From contig NZ_CP123897.1 of assembly GCF_029910655.1 (NCBI RefSeq), forward strand, positions 3,895,547-3,959,546: a stretch of DNA of 64,000 bases. Direction: 5' to 3'. A model generated the notes under the pieces. That model was not told the origin of the DNA, did not search any database, and saw only the letters and a list, made by a program, of their open reading frames with translations. Below are positions 25,307 to 34,665 of this stretch, piece after piece. This stretch comes from Methylomonas sp. UP202 (GTDB taxonomy: Bacteria; Pseudomonadota; Gammaproteobacteria; Methylococcales; Methylomonadaceae). Every line of letters begins with the position of its first letter. The stretch's first letter is position 1. Made by a program: the position numbers and the translations under genes.

Positions 25307-27226
25307 CTAATCCGATACTTCGTTAAAAAACCGCCGCACATCTTCGATGTCGCGACTACGCCGCATCGCCGGCACGCTATCCAAAAACATCTGTCCGTAG
25401 GAACGCTTTAACAAGCGCGGATCGCAAACCATCAGTACTCCGCGATCGTTGACATCGCGGATCAGGCGTCCGATACCTTGCCTGAGCATGATAATCGCAC
25501 TGGGTAATTGGTGTTCGAAAAACGGGTTGCGGCCCTGCTTTTCGATGGCGCTCATCCTGGCCTTCAACACCGGATCGCCGGGCGAGGCGAACGGCAGTTT
25601 GTCGATAATGACGCAAGATAAGGCATCGCCGCGCACGTCCACGCCTTCCCAGAAACTGGCGGTGGCCAATAGTACCGCGTTGCCCAGCTCCTTGAACTGG
25701 TCCAATAGGGCAGCCTTGGACCGGGTACCTTGCACCAGTAGCGGATGATCGATCCGACCGTCCAGTAATTGGGCGGCTCGTTGCAAAGCCCGGTGACTGG
25801 TGAATAGAAAGAACGCCCTGCCCCGGCTGGCTTCCAGCACCGGCAGCGCGAATTCGACGATTTTGTCGGTGAAATCCTGATCGTTAGGTTGCGGCAAGCC
25901 CTTGGGGTGGTAAAACAACGCTTGATTCGGGTAGTCGAACGGACTTTCCCAACTCCGGCTGTCGGCGCCGCTCAAACCCAGACTGCGCGAGAAATGCGCG
26001 AAATTGTTGGCGACACTTAACGTCGCCGAGGTGAATATCCAGGCCGCCTTGTGGCGGGCCATGAAGCCGCGAAACTCCTTGGCGATGTCCAGGGGGGTAC
26101 GGCTGAGCGTGAACGATTTGTTATAGGTTTCGTACCATTTGATCCACTGCCCGTCCCGGTCGTTGATCAACGTTTCCAATTGCATGTCCAAAGCTTCGGC
26201 GCGATCGAAACAAGACTCCAGCCCTTTGCTACGCACCGAAGCGCGTTCGAGTTGATCGGTCAAACGCGCCAATTGCTTTTGCAAGGACTCCAGCGCGCCG
26301 GCGATTTTCGGGTTGGTCTCGATATCCTGCCAGTCGCCGCGCCGCAATTCCAAGCCGAAGGCCAGACGCATGTCCTTGACCTCGTGCTGCAAATCTTCGC
26401 AAGCGGTGCGTAGATCCGGCATATCCTTGGCGTCGGTGAAATATTCGGCCAACGCGTCGTCGGCCAGATCGGTCAGTTGTTTGCCGCTGATCGTCACGCC
26501 GAGGAAATTGGATGCGGTATCGGCCAATTGATGGGCTTCGTCGATGATGACGACTTCGGCGTCCGGCAACAATTCGCCGAAACCGGTTTCCCGAATCGAC
26601 CAATCCGCGCACAACAAATGGTGGTTGACCACGACGACGTCGGATTCCTGGGCCTGCTTGCGGGCCTTGACCAAAAAGCAATCGGCGTAATCCGGGCATT
26701 CCTGGCCAAGGCAATTGTCGGCGGTCGAGGTGGCGTGAAACCAGATCGGATCGCCGTCCTGGACGTCGGCGACTTCGGAAACGTCGCCGACCTTGGTGCG
26801 CTTACCCCAAGCCTGAATTTTGGCCAGCGCCGCGGCGTCTTCCTGGCTGTAGCCGAAGGCCGAATTCAAGGCCTGATCCAAACGGTAAGTACACAGGTAA
26901 TTGGCGCGCCCCTTTAGCAGGCTGGCTTTGAACGGCGTGCGGGTCAGCGCCTTGCGGATAACCGGAATGTCCTTGTTGAACAATTGGTCTTGCAGATTCT
27001 TGGTGCCGGTCGAAACAATGACTTTCTTACGCGACAGGATGGCGGGAATCAGATAAGCAAAGGTTTTACCGGTCCCGGTGCCGGCCTCGGCAATCAAATG
27101 TTGCCCGGCGGAGATGGCGTCGGCAATGGCTTGCGCCATTTCGATTTGCGCGGCACGCGGCGCGTAGCCGGGGATGGCCTCGGCCAACGCACCGGCATCG
27201 CCAAAGATGTCGGCGAGTTCGGCCAT
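25307..27226 (-). CDS. yoaA: ATP-dependent DNA helicase YoaA (DinG/XPD family)
   Basis: 639 residues from the ATG at 27226; a TTG two codons earlier is possible. EAGTGTGKTFAYLIPAIL is Walker A, VVIIDEAHQLAD is the DEAH box, and four Cys (in CTYR, CLGQECPDYADC) between them bind the 4Fe-4S cluster of XPD-type helicases. QGIGRLIRD near the end is motif VI. The length fits YoaA rather than the longer DinG. It unwinds 5'-3' at damaged DNA and in E. coli works with the HolC clamp-loader subunit. Confidence 0.93.
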   Translation of the reverse strand: MAELADIFGDAGALAEAIPGYAPRAAQIEMAQAIADAISAGQHLIAEAGTGTGKTFAYLIPAILSRKKVIVSTGTKNLQDQLFNKDIPVIRKALTRTPFKASLLKGRANYLCTYRLDQALNSAFGYSQEDAAALAKIQAWGKRTKVGDVSEVADVQDGDPIWFHATSTADNCLGQECPDYADCFLVKARKQAQESDVVVVNHHLLCADWSIRETGFGELLPDAEVVIIDEAHQLADTASNFLGVTISGKQLTDLADDALAEYFTDAKDMPDLRTACEDLQHEVKDMRLAFGLELRRGDWQDIETNPKIAGALESLQKQLARLTDQLERASVRSKGLESCFDRAEALDMQLETLINDRDGQWIKWYETYNKSFTLSRTPLDIAKEFRGFMARHKAAWIFTSATLSVANNFAHFSRSLGLSGADSRSWESPFDYPNQALFYHPKGLPQPNDQDFTDKIVEFALPVLEASRGRAFFLFTSHRALQRAAQLLDGRIDHPLLVQGTRSKAALLDQFKELGNAVLLATASFWEGVDVRGDALSCVIIDKLPFASPGDPVLKARMSAIEKQGRNPFFEHQLPSAIIMLRQGIGRLIRDVNDRGVLMVCDPRLLKRSYGQMFLDSVPAMRRSRDIEDVRRFFNEVSD

Positions 27227-27250
27227 TTGCAAGTCAGCGCGGCGCGAAAA

Positions 27251-27955
27251 TCAATGCCCGAAAAAGCTGTCCGCCTTGGCCTTGGCTTCCTTGGCACCTT
27301 GCGGATTTTGCTGCATCTGCCGGGCTTCGGAGATCAGCAACCAGCTTTTGCGTTTCAAGCTCAAATCGCCGCCGGCCAACAATGCGGCCTTACCGGCCAG
27401 CTCCTCGGCTTGCGGTGCCTTATTCTGCTTGAGCCGCAACAAGGCCAATTTGTAAGTCAATAGCGGATTACGCGCATCGATGCGCAAGGCCCGCTCCATC
27501 ACCACCACCGCGGCATCCAGGTCGCCGGCATTACGGCTACGGTCGGCTTCGCTAACCAGCGCGACGACGGCCGGCGACGTGCCGCTGGGAATCTGCGCGT
27601 CTTCGATATTCAGGCGCACCGCCTCGGCGGTCGGCGCCACCGGCGTGGTGGCGGCCGATTCAACCGGCGGCGTCAACGGCTCGGCTCGAAACGCCGGCAG
27701 ATTCGGTTCGTCCTTAAAATTGGTGGTGACCTCTTCGATGGCGTAGGTACCGGTACCGGGCACATTGGGTTGTACTTTCTTGGCGACCGGCGGTATCGGC
27801 GCCTTATCCTTGGCGGCCGGATTTTTCTTGGACTGGGCTTTCTTGGCGGCGGCCTGGCCCGCGGTCGGGCTGGGCCGTTCGGATTCCGAAACGCCGGCGC
27901 AAGCCGACAACAACAGCACTAGCGGGAACAGGACGAGCAAGGATGATTTCTTCAT
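27251..27955 (-). CDS. TPR lipoprotein
   Basis: 234 residues. The signal peptide ends in a lipobox (LLSAC), so it is lipid-anchored. After a Lys/Ala/Pro-rich linker, residues 120-230 form TPR-like helices (AGDLDAAVVVMERALRIDARNP, YKLALLRLKQNKAPQAEELAGKAAL). It probably sits on the periplasmic side as a scaffold. It follows yoaA's start by 24 bases on the same strand. No specific partner can be named. Confidence 0.8.
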   Translation of the reverse strand: MKKSSLLVLFPLVLLLSACAGVSESERPSPTAGQAAAKKAQSKKNPAAKDKAPIPPVAKKVQPNVPGTGTYAIEEVTTNFKDEPNLPAFRAEPLTPPVESAATTPVAPTAEAVRLNIEDAQIPSGTSPAVVALVSEADRSRNAGDLDAAVVVMERALRIDARNPLLTYKLALLRLKQNKAPQAEELAGKAALLAGGDLSLKRKSWLLISEARQMQQNPQGAKEAKAKADSFFGH

Positions 27956-27982
27956 TAAACCTTATGCAATGGAGGTGTGGAT

Positions 27983-28528
27983 TTAAAACAACTGGATGTC
28001 CGGATCGCCACCGGTCTGATTGGCGGCCTCAAACAACGCCAGCGCTTCCTCTATGGATTTGCCTTGATGAATCGCGTCGAACATCACCTTCTCCGCCTCC
28101 ATCGTATAACGGCCGCGAATCGCGTCCTGCAATGCGCACCATTCGGCGGGATTATACAACCTGTGCGGGGTTTCGATCATCGCCGACAAATCCTTCAGGT
28201 TGGCCGACACATGCTGGAGACATTGTTGTAGCCGGTCGTAGAATTGGAATTCAACGATGGCGTCGTCGATCTTGCGGCGAGCGGCATCGCACTGCGCTAA
28301 GGCGTTTTCCCGATTTTCGCTCTCCGCCAAACCGGTCAATTGTTCGCGAATCGCGGCCAGATTTTCGACCATGCCGGTAAACGCCGTGGCCAGCGCATTG
28401 ACCGATGCGTCGCCGTCTTTCATGCTGCCGTCCATCTGCGCGGCGGACACGGTCAACAGTTTGATGGTTTCTCTAATCTGGCTCCAATCCAAGTCGGGCC
28501 GGCTTGCGTCTGAATAGGTCATAGTCAT
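27983..28528 (-). CDS. Conserved helical protein of unknown function
   Basis: 181 residues from the ATG at 28528 (another ATG at 28522). Mostly alpha-helical, with a central FYDRLQQCLQHV segment and a short acidic-hydrophobic end (DPDIQLF). This layout, a helical bundle with an aromatic DRLQQ-like core and a separate C-terminal peptide, recalls CheZ-type phosphatases, and a large chemotaxis operon lies 3 kb away. The similarity is weak and I do not assign it. A longer in-frame start at 28597 adds residues without protein character. Confidence 0.6.
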   Translation of the reverse strand: MTMTYSDASRPDLDWSQIRETIKLLTVSAAQMDGSMKDGDASVNALATAFTGMVENLAAIREQLTGLAESENRENALAQCDAARRKIDDAIVEFQFYDRLQQCLQHVSANLKDLSAMIETPHRLYNPAEWCALQDAIRGRYTMEAEKVMFDAIHQGKSIEEALALFEAANQTGGDPDIQLF

Positions 28529-28744
28529 GGGTGTAGCGGACAAACCGTAATGAAAGTGCGGTGTTGGGATTCTAGTTGAATCGCCGAAGCAACACAAATC
28601 ACGCCAACCGACGGACGCGGCGGCGACACTCTAAAAACGTACGCGGCTTCGTGAAGAATTTGACGCTGGCTCGGCGGATGAGTTAGAAAGGTAGCTGAGC
28701 GGAAAGCCGCCCAACGTTACTTCACCCCATCGTTCAAGGACTCC

Positions 28745-30157
28745 ATGAATATTCAATCTTCGGGCAAAAAATTGTTTGTGCTGGACACCAACGTTTTGAT
28801 GCACGACCCAACCGCCATCTTTCGCTTTCAGGAACACAATATTTTCATTCCGATGGTGGTCCTCGAAGAACTCGACCATGCCAAGAAAGGTTTATCCGAC
28901 GTTTCCCGTAATGTCCGCCAAGTCAGCCGTTTCTTGGACGAACTGATCCGCGACGCCAATCAACAGACCATCAACGACGGCCTGCCGCTGTCCCGCATCG
29001 AACACGGTTTAGCCGTGGACGCCGATTACGACGGCCGCCTGTATTTCCAAACCAAGCAGTTGTCGCATCTGCTGCCCGATAATCTGCCCGGCCAGATTGC
29101 CGACAATTCGATTTTGAGCATCGTACTGGCCTTGGGCAAGGAATACCCGGACGTCAACGTCATCCTGGTGTCCAAGGACATCAATATGCGCATCAAGGCC
29201 GCCGCGCTGCAACTGAACGCCGAGGATTACCACAACGACCAGACCATCGAAGACATCGATCTGCTATACAACGGCACGATGGCGCTGGAAGCCGATTTTT
29301 GGGAAGAAAACGGCGGTAAGATGGAGTCCTGGCAGGAAAACAACCACACTTACTACAAAGTCAGCGGGCCGGCGGTGGCCGACTGGTTTCCCAACCAGTT
29401 TGTGTATATGGACGACGAATCCGGCTTCGAAGCCATCGTCAAAACTTGCGACGGCCAGAGCGCGGTCTTGCAACTGGCCCGCGATTTTCGCACCAAGCAC
29501 AACAGCGTTTGGGGCGTGTGCGCCAAGAATCGCGAACAAAATTTTGCGTTGAACGCACTGCTCGACCCCAATATCGATTTCGTCACGCTGCTCGGCACCG
29601 CCGGCACCGGCAAGACGCTGCTGGCGCTGGCCGCCGGCTTGTCGCTGACGATGGAACATAAGCTCTACCAGGAAATCATCATGACCCGCGAGACCGTGCC
29701 TGTCGGTCAGGACATCGGCTTTCTGCCGGGCAGCGAGGAAGAGAAAATGGCACCCTGGATGGGCGCGTTGATGGACAACCTGGAACTGCTGGGCAGCCGC
29801 TCCGGCAACACCGAATGGGAACAAGGCGCGTCGCAAAACGTGCTGATGAACCGGGTCAAAATCCGCTCGCTGAACTTCATGCGCGGCCGGACCTTTCTGA
29901 ACCGCTTCTTGATCATCGACGAGGCGCAAAACCTGACGCCCAAGCAGATGAAAACCCTGATCACTCGCGCCGGTCCCGGCACCAAAATTATCTGCATCGG
30001 CAACCTGGGACAGATCGATACACCCTACCTGACCGCGACCAGTTCCGGTTTGACTTACGTCGTCGACCGCTTCAAGGCCTGGGCAAACAGCGCGCACATC
30101 ACGTTGCGGCGCGGCGAGCGTTCGCGGCTGGCGGATTTCGCGTCGGATAATTTATAA
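28745..30157 (+). CDS. PIN-PhoH family ATPase
   Basis: 470 residues. Residues 9-150 are a PIN domain with acidic residues in place (D14 of FVLDTN, E41/E42, D120, D145), so RNase activity is possible. Residues 265-465 are a PhoH ATPase with Walker A GTAGTGKT (284-291) and Walker B FLIIDEAQN. This PIN-PhoH (PhoH2) fusion is known as an RNA helicase/RNase. AAGGA precedes the ATG by four bases. It is transcribed divergently from the upstream helical protein. Confidence 0.93.
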   Translation: MNIQSSGKKLFVLDTNVLMHDPTAIFRFQEHNIFIPMVVLEELDHAKKGLSDVSRNVRQVSRFLDELIRDANQQTINDGLPLSRIEHGLAVDADYDGRLYFQTKQLSHLLPDNLPGQIADNSILSIVLALGKEYPDVNVILVSKDINMRIKAAALQLNAEDYHNDQTIEDIDLLYNGTMALEADFWEENGGKMESWQENNHTYYKVSGPAVADWFPNQFVYMDDESGFEAIVKTCDGQSAVLQLARDFRTKHNSVWGVCAKNREQNFALNALLDPNIDFVTLLGTAGTGKTLLALAAGLSLTMEHKLYQEIIMTRETVPVGQDIGFLPGSEEEKMAPWMGALMDNLELLGSRSGNTEWEQGASQNVLMNRVKIRSLNFMRGRTFLNRFLIIDEAQNLTPKQMKTLITRAGPGTKIICIGNLGQIDTPYLTATSSGLTYVVDRFKAWANSAHITLRRGERSRLADFASDNL

Positions 30158-30161
30158 CAAC

Positions 30162-30211
30162 GGCCAGGATTGGCCCTGGCCCTGCTGCGGTGCCAGGCAG
30201 ACGCGGTTTTT
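30162..30211 (+). terminator. Probable terminator after the PIN-PhoH gene
   Basis: A perfect GGCCAGG-ATTGGC-CCTGGCC hairpin (30162-30181) lies just after the stop. A second possible CTGC...GCAG stem and a run of six T follow at 30206-30211. The distance between the best hairpin and the T-run is larger than usual. Confidence 0.45.
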
Positions 30212-30301
30212 TATCGTCGCGGCGCGGATTGTTTACCTAAGCCCCGACCTGGGTGACCGCCGTCGCCATGTCGGCCGCACCGGCGACATGGCGCACGCCC
30301 G

Positions 30302-30408
30302 CGCCGGGTCTATCAATGGCTTAAACCAATCGGCATAAGCTTCCGGCTGAATCACGACCGGCATCCGGTCGCGTATCGGCGACACCGAGGTTTGCGCGAC
30401 CGTGGCTC
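30302..30408 (-). pseudogene. Remnant of a SRAP-domain (YedK/HMCES) gene
   Basis: On the minus strand the DNA reads ATVAQTSVSPIRDRMPVVI and then QPEAYADWFKPLIDP. SPI-x-DRMPV-I is the C-terminal signature of SOS-response-associated peptidases, which trap abasic sites in single-stranded DNA. No N-terminal part with the catalytic Cys2 is present: upstream lies the end of the permease gene. So only a fragment remains. Confidence 0.6.
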
Positions 30409-30419
30409 GACAGCCGGCA

Positions 30420-31514
30420 TTAAACGTCGACGCTTAAGCCGTCCGAATTCGGCCAGGCCGTCAATACCGCATTGACCACGGTCGCCAACGGGATTGCGAA
30501 GAACACACCCCAAAATCCCCACAAGCCGCCGAAAAACAGGATCGCGACAATGATGGCGATCGGATGCAAATTCACCGCCTCGGAAAACAGCAAGGGTACC
30601 AGAATCACGCCATCCATCGCCTGCACCACGGAATAGGCGACGAACACGTACATAAAATGGTCGCCGTTCGCCAAGCCCCATTGCAAATAGGCCACCGCCA
30701 GTACCGGCAGCGTCACCAGCGTGGCGCCGATATAGGGAATCACCACCGATAAGCCCATCAAGACCGCCAGCAGCATCGCGTAATTCAGATCCAGCCACCA
30801 AAACACCAGAAAACTGACTGCCCACAAAATGAAGACCTCGACGAATTTACCGCGCACGTAGTTGGCAATCTGTCTATCGACCTCCCGCCACACCCGCAGG
30901 CTCAAATGCCGGTCCTTGGGCAAGAACTGTTGAAACCAACTCAATAGGACGGCCTTATCCTTGAGCAGAAAAAACACCATCATCGGTACCAAAAACAGAT
31001 AAATCACCAACGCGACCAAGCCGACGAAGGACTGCGCCGAACCGGAAATCAGATCCTGGCTGTATTTGAGTAAATCCTGCTGAACCGAAAACATCAATTG
31101 GCGAATCCGCGCCTCGGTAATCAACTCCGGATGACGCTCCGGAAACCGCATGATTTCGGCTTCCGCGCTATGTATGAAGTCGGGAATGTGCTGGACCAAT
31201 TGTACGGTTTGTTCCGAAACGACCGGGACGAGCACGAACAACACGAAGCCGAAAACGGTCAGAAACGTGAAATACACGAGATGTACCGCCACGATGCGAC
31301 TGACGTTCCGCTCGACCTTGACCACCATGCCCTCGAGCAGATAGGCCAACACGATGGCAACGAATACCGGCATCAGCAAACCCAACAGGCTGTAGATCAA
31401 GACCGAGCCGACCAATAAAATAATGGCCAACGATACGGCTTGCGAGTTAGGCAAAATCCGCTTAATAAGCCGCGTCAGCAATCGGGAATTGGCGTGGTCG
31501 CCGTATAGCATCAT
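30420..31514 (-). CDS. AI-2E family transporter (PerM-like)
   Basis: 364 residues with about eight hydrophobic membrane segments. The N-terminal pair (AIILLVGSVLIYSLLGLLMPVFVAIVLAYLLEG region) and the C-terminal YIGATLVTLPV and FGGLWGFWGVFFAIPLA segments are typical of the AI-2E transport family (PF01594). Members export AI-2 or act as Na+/H+ antiporters. It lies 103 bases below cheB on the same strand and could be the last gene read from the chemotaxis operon, though a link is not expected. Confidence 0.85.
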   Translation of the reverse strand: MMLYGDHANSRLLTRLIKRILPNSQAVSLAIILLVGSVLIYSLLGLLMPVFVAIVLAYLLEGMVVKVERNVSRIVAVHLVYFTFLTVFGFVLFVLVPVVSEQTVQLVQHIPDFIHSAEAEIMRFPERHPELITEARIRQLMFSVQQDLLKYSQDLISGSAQSFVGLVALVIYLFLVPMMVFFLLKDKAVLLSWFQQFLPKDRHLSLRVWREVDRQIANYVRGKFVEVFILWAVSFLVFWWLDLNYAMLLAVLMGLSVVIPYIGATLVTLPVLAVAYLQWGLANGDHFMYVFVAYSVVQAMDGVILVPLLFSEAVNLHPIAIIVAILFFGGLWGFWGVFFAIPLATVVNAVLTAWPNSDGLSVDV

Positions 31515-31617
31515 TCAAAGTCTCCAGACGACGGCCGCAACCGCCACCGCGATCGGAAACCGCCTAGTAATGCGGAAAAGAAACAGTACGGCCTGTTTGG
31601 CGCCGGTCGAAACTCGA

Positions 31618-32673
31618 TCAACGCGTCAAGGCCAAGATTTGCGCGGCGATCCGTTCCAGCGGCACGACGTGATGAGCCGCTCCCAGGCGATAAGCTTCGC
31701 CGGGCATCCCCCAAACCACGCTAGTCGCTTCGTCCTGTACGATATTGACGGCACCGGCATCTCGCATTTCCAGCATGGCCTTGGCACCGTCGGCACCCAT
31801 GCCGGTCAGCATCACACCGATCGCGGCAGCGCCGGCGTGCTCCGCCACCGACTTGAACAAGACCTCCACCGACGGCTTATGCCGATTGACCGGCGGCCCG
31901 TCCAACAAGCGGCAAACCCAGCCTTGCCGCTCCAGCGCCACGGCCAGATGGCGATCACCGGGCGCTATATAGATATGCCCCGCCATCACGGGTTCGCCGT
32001 CAATGGCCAGGCCAGCCCGCATCTCGGTCGCATCGTTGACGTGTTTCGCAAACGACGCGCTGAAGGCAACCGGTAAATGCTGTACGACCAGAATCGCCGG
32101 CGCGGTGCTAGGCAAACCGCCAACCAGCAAGCGCAAGGCCTCGGTGCCGCCGGTCGACGAACCCAACGCGACGATTTTGCGAGACGACGCCGTAATCCGC
32201 CGGCCGGTCTCCGAGGAAGGCGCCGTCGCGGGCTCCGCCGCGTGCGCTCGATTGACATCCCACACCTTCATGTTCGCTTTTGCAGCTGTTCTTATTTTAT
32301 TAACGATTTCATCGGCGTATTGCCGCAGGTTTTCGACGCTGTTCAATTGGGGCTTGGCAACGAAATCTACCGCTCCCAGGGTTAGCGCCGCCATGGTCGC
32401 CTCCGCGCCTTGCGCGGTCAAGGTCGAAATCATCACAACCGGCATTGGCCTGAGCCGCATCAAATTGCTCAGAAAGGTCAAGCCGTCCATCCTAGGCATT
32501 TCAATGTCTAACGTTAACACATCCGGATTCAGCGTCTTGATTTTTTCCCTGGCTTCGTAAGGGTCGCCGGCGGTACCGACCACTTCGATATCGTCGACTT
32601 CGCCGACGATTTTAGCCAATACTTGCCTAATCAATGCCGAATCGTCGATGATCAATAGTTTTATTTTCTTCAT
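31618..32673 (-). CDS. cheB: Chemotaxis protein-glutamate methylesterase CheB
   Basis: 351 residues from the ATG at 32673, which starts MKKIKLLIIDDSALIRQ; an upstream in-frame start overlaps cheD. The receiver domain has D56 as phosphate acceptor (LTLDIEMPRMDG). The C-terminal esterase has the Ser of GSSTGGTEALR, the His of QHLP and the Asp of TGMGADGAKAM. It removes methyl groups from, and deamidates, receptor glutamates once phosphorylated by CheA. Last che gene of the operon. Confidence 0.95.
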   Translation of the reverse strand: MKKIKLLIIDDSALIRQVLAKIVGEVDDIEVVGTAGDPYEAREKIKTLNPDVLTLDIEMPRMDGLTFLSNLMRLRPMPVVMISTLTAQGAEATMAALTLGAVDFVAKPQLNSVENLRQYADEIVNKIRTAAKANMKVWDVNRAHAAEPATAPSSETGRRITASSRKIVALGSSTGGTEALRLLVGGLPSTAPAILVVQHLPVAFSASFAKHVNDATEMRAGLAIDGEPVMAGHIYIAPGDRHLAVALERQGWVCRLLDGPPVNRHKPSVEVLFKSVAEHAGAAAIGVMLTGMGADGAKAMLEMRDAGAVNIVQDEATSVVWGMPGEAYRLGAAHHVVPLERIAAQILALTR

Positions 32674-32683
32674 CCCGTCGCCC

Positions 32684-33319
32684 TCAAAACAACTCGATAC
32701 TACCTTCCGGCGCCGTGCCGTTGACAATTTGCTGGTAACTGGATTCGCGCCGCATGATCGTATCGTTGGCCAATTGCTCGAGCTTTTTCAATTTCACCGA
32801 GCCGGTGCGCGGATCGAAAACAATCTTGCGCGGAAACACGCCGCCCAAATCGTAGGACACCAATGCCATGCCTTCCCGCTCGACATAGGCCATCACGAAT
32901 TCGACATTGCTAACGCCGACGCGGCCAAGATTGGCGACGACGCTGGCGCCACCGAACAGTTTGATTTGCAGGTCCCGCCGGCATCCACCATAGCGTAAAA
33001 CGCCATTGATCAGAAATTCCATCGCGAAATTACCGTAACGCGAGGCGCGGCCGAGACATTGCTCTTCGGAAGAAGCAAAGCGAGCATGGTCGGTGTGCGG
33101 CAACATGAAATGATTCATACCGCCGGCGCCGGTGCCAGGGCAGTAAACGCAAGCCGCGACGCACGACCCCAAGACCGTCGTGATAAGCTCGGCCCGATCG
33201 GTAACATAATAGTCGCCGGGCAGCAGCTTGGCGGCTTCTATCCCGCGCTGGCGGTCCCAATAGCGATTGATATGTTCGAACCCTTGAATCGGCGCCGAAA
33301 CTAAAATACCCGCCGTCAT
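32684..33319 (-). CDS. cheD: Chemoreceptor glutamine deamidase CheD
   Basis: 211 residues from the ATG at 33319, which overlaps the cheR stop as ATGA. LGSCVAACVY carries the catalytic Cys and MNHFMLPH the His. KLFGGASV and NVEFVMAYVEREGM are family motifs. It deamidates receptor glutamines and in some species works with CheC; no cheC is seen here. The longer frame up to 33433 lies inside cheR and is rejected. Confidence 0.95.
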   Translation of the reverse strand: MTAGILVSAPIQGFEHINRYWDRQRGIEAAKLLPGDYYVTDRAELITTVLGSCVAACVYCPGTGAGGMNHFMLPHTDHARFASSEEQCLGRASRYGNFAMEFLINGVLRYGGCRRDLQIKLFGGASVVANLGRVGVSNVEFVMAYVEREGMALVSYDLGGVFPRKIVFDPRTGSVKLKKLEQLANDTIMRRESSYQQIVNGTAPEGSIELF

Positions 33320-34191
33320 CGCTCCGGTTTCCGGTAAACCGTCTGCCCCAACGCTTCGAACCCGGTATCGAGCTGGTGTAGCGACTCGGAATGGCCGATG
33401 AATAAATACCCACCGGGGCGTAGCGCTTGCCAATAGCGTTTTACCAAGGCTTCCTTGGTGGTTCGGTCGAAATAAATCAGCACGTTTCGGCAGAAAATCA
33501 AATCAAAGCCGTCAAGCCCCTGCCAATCCCGCGTCAAATTGAGCTGGCGAAACTCAATGGATTCGCGCAACGCGGCCTTGACCCGCACTCTCCGATCTTG
33601 CCGACCAACGCCTTTTTGAAACCACTGCTTCAATCGTCGCTCGGCCAAATTCGCGACCGCTTCGAGCGGATAAACGCCCGCGGCGGCCGTCCGCAAAACC
33701 TGGGTATCCAAATCGGTCGCCAGCACTTGAAACCGCCAATCGCCCGGTAAATGTTCGTGCAGCGTCATTGCCAACGAATACGCTTCCTCGCCGGTCGAAC
33801 AGCCGGCCGACCAGGCACTCAACGTTTTTCGCCCCACGGACTGCCTACAAATTTGCGGGATGGCTTGTTTCGCCAGAAATTCGAAATGATGGTTCTCGCG
33901 AAAAAACGCCGTGAGATTGGTCGTCACCGAATTGATGAATTCGGTAAACTCGAGGTCGGGATGGGCACTCAAATAATCCGCGTAAGACTGAAACGTCGAC
34001 AAGTCCAAGGCCCTCAAGCGTTTGGCCAAGCGCGAATAGAACATATCGAACTTGTCGTCGGGAACCTGGATGCCGGAATAATCCCGAGACAACTGCCGAA
34101 GTCGGTCGAAATCGGCGCGGGTGTAGGCAAATTCGCGCTGGCTATCGCGCACAAGCCATGGACTCTCGGTCAAATCCGGCTCCCGACCCAC
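33316..34191 (-). CDS. cheR: Chemotaxis protein methyltransferase CheR
   Basis: 291 residues with a GTG start directly after the STAS gene stop (TAAGTG). The N-terminal helical domain is followed by the SAM-binding domain: LSAWSAGCSTGEEAYSLAM and DLIFCRNVLIYFD are signatures. It methylates receptor glutamates. The xWxxF-type tail of the receptor in the same operon (EWQDF) could tether it. The 4-base overlap with cheD points to translational coupling. Confidence 0.95.
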   Translation of the reverse strand: MGREPDLTESPWLVRDSQREFAYTRADFDRLRQLSRDYSGIQVPDDKFDMFYSRLAKRLRALDLSTFQSYADYLSAHPDLEFTEFINSVTTNLTAFFRENHHFEFLAKQAIPQICRQSVGRKTLSAWSAGCSTGEEAYSLAMTLHEHLPGDWRFQVLATDLDTQVLRTAAAGVYPLEAVANLAERRLKQWFQKGVGRQDRRVRVKAALRESIEFRQLNLTRDWQGLDGFDLIFCRNVLIYFDRTTKEALVKRYWQALRPGGYLFIGHSESLHQLDTGFEALGQTVYRKPER

Positions 34192-34665
34192 TTAGAAAAA
34201 ACCGGCGTAAGCCTGATCGACCTCCAGCAACTCGGCAATGCCGAGCAGTTGGGCCGCCTCGACAAAACGGTCCGACGGAAAATCGAAACTGACTTGCTTG
34301 CCGGCGTCCAATGCGGTCCGCTTCAACACCAACAGTAGTTGCAAGGTCGCGGTATCGACCACGCTCACCGCCGACGCGTCGATTTCAATGGCCTCGGCGT
34401 CCGCCAGCGCGGTCAAAAGCCGCTCATGCAAATTGCAAACGTTCTGGATGCTTTGCACCGCCTCCAACGCAATACGCGTGGCATGGGCCATCGACGTTGT
34501 CGCGCTATCGGCAACGCCGTCGGCGTCGGCTTCCGCCAAAACGGGCTGCTTGGGTTCCGGGATAGCCAATACCTCGCTCGGTTCGGACGATTTCGCCACG
34601 CCGGGCTCGCGCAACCAAGCCAGAGGGTCGTAACCGATCAAACTGGGTTCGTGTTTATCCGCCAT
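34192..34665 (-). CDS. STAS-domain protein of the chemotaxis operon
   Basis: 157 residues. After a Pro/Ala-rich N-terminal half, residues 65-155 fold like a STAS domain (EIDASAVSVVDTATLQLLLVLKR), as in anti-sigma antagonists and MlaB-type proteins. The residue in the phosphorylated position is within VDTATLQ rather than the classic DSSG. Genes of this type are often found in operons with CheA, ParA and CheW. It overlaps parA by one base (TGATG). The partner is unknown. Confidence 0.75.
   Translation of the reverse strand: MADKHEPSLIGYDPLAWLREPGVAKSSEPSEVLAIPEPKQPVLAEADADGVADSATTSMAHATRIALEAVQSIQNVCNLHERLLTALADAEAIEIDASAVSVVDTATLQLLLVLKRTALDAGKQVSFDFPSDRFVEAAQLLGIAELLEVDQAYAGFF

Noticed and set aside
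29264-30097. 277-codon minus-strand frame
   Set aside because: Shadow of the PIN-PhoH gene; no ribosome site and no family.
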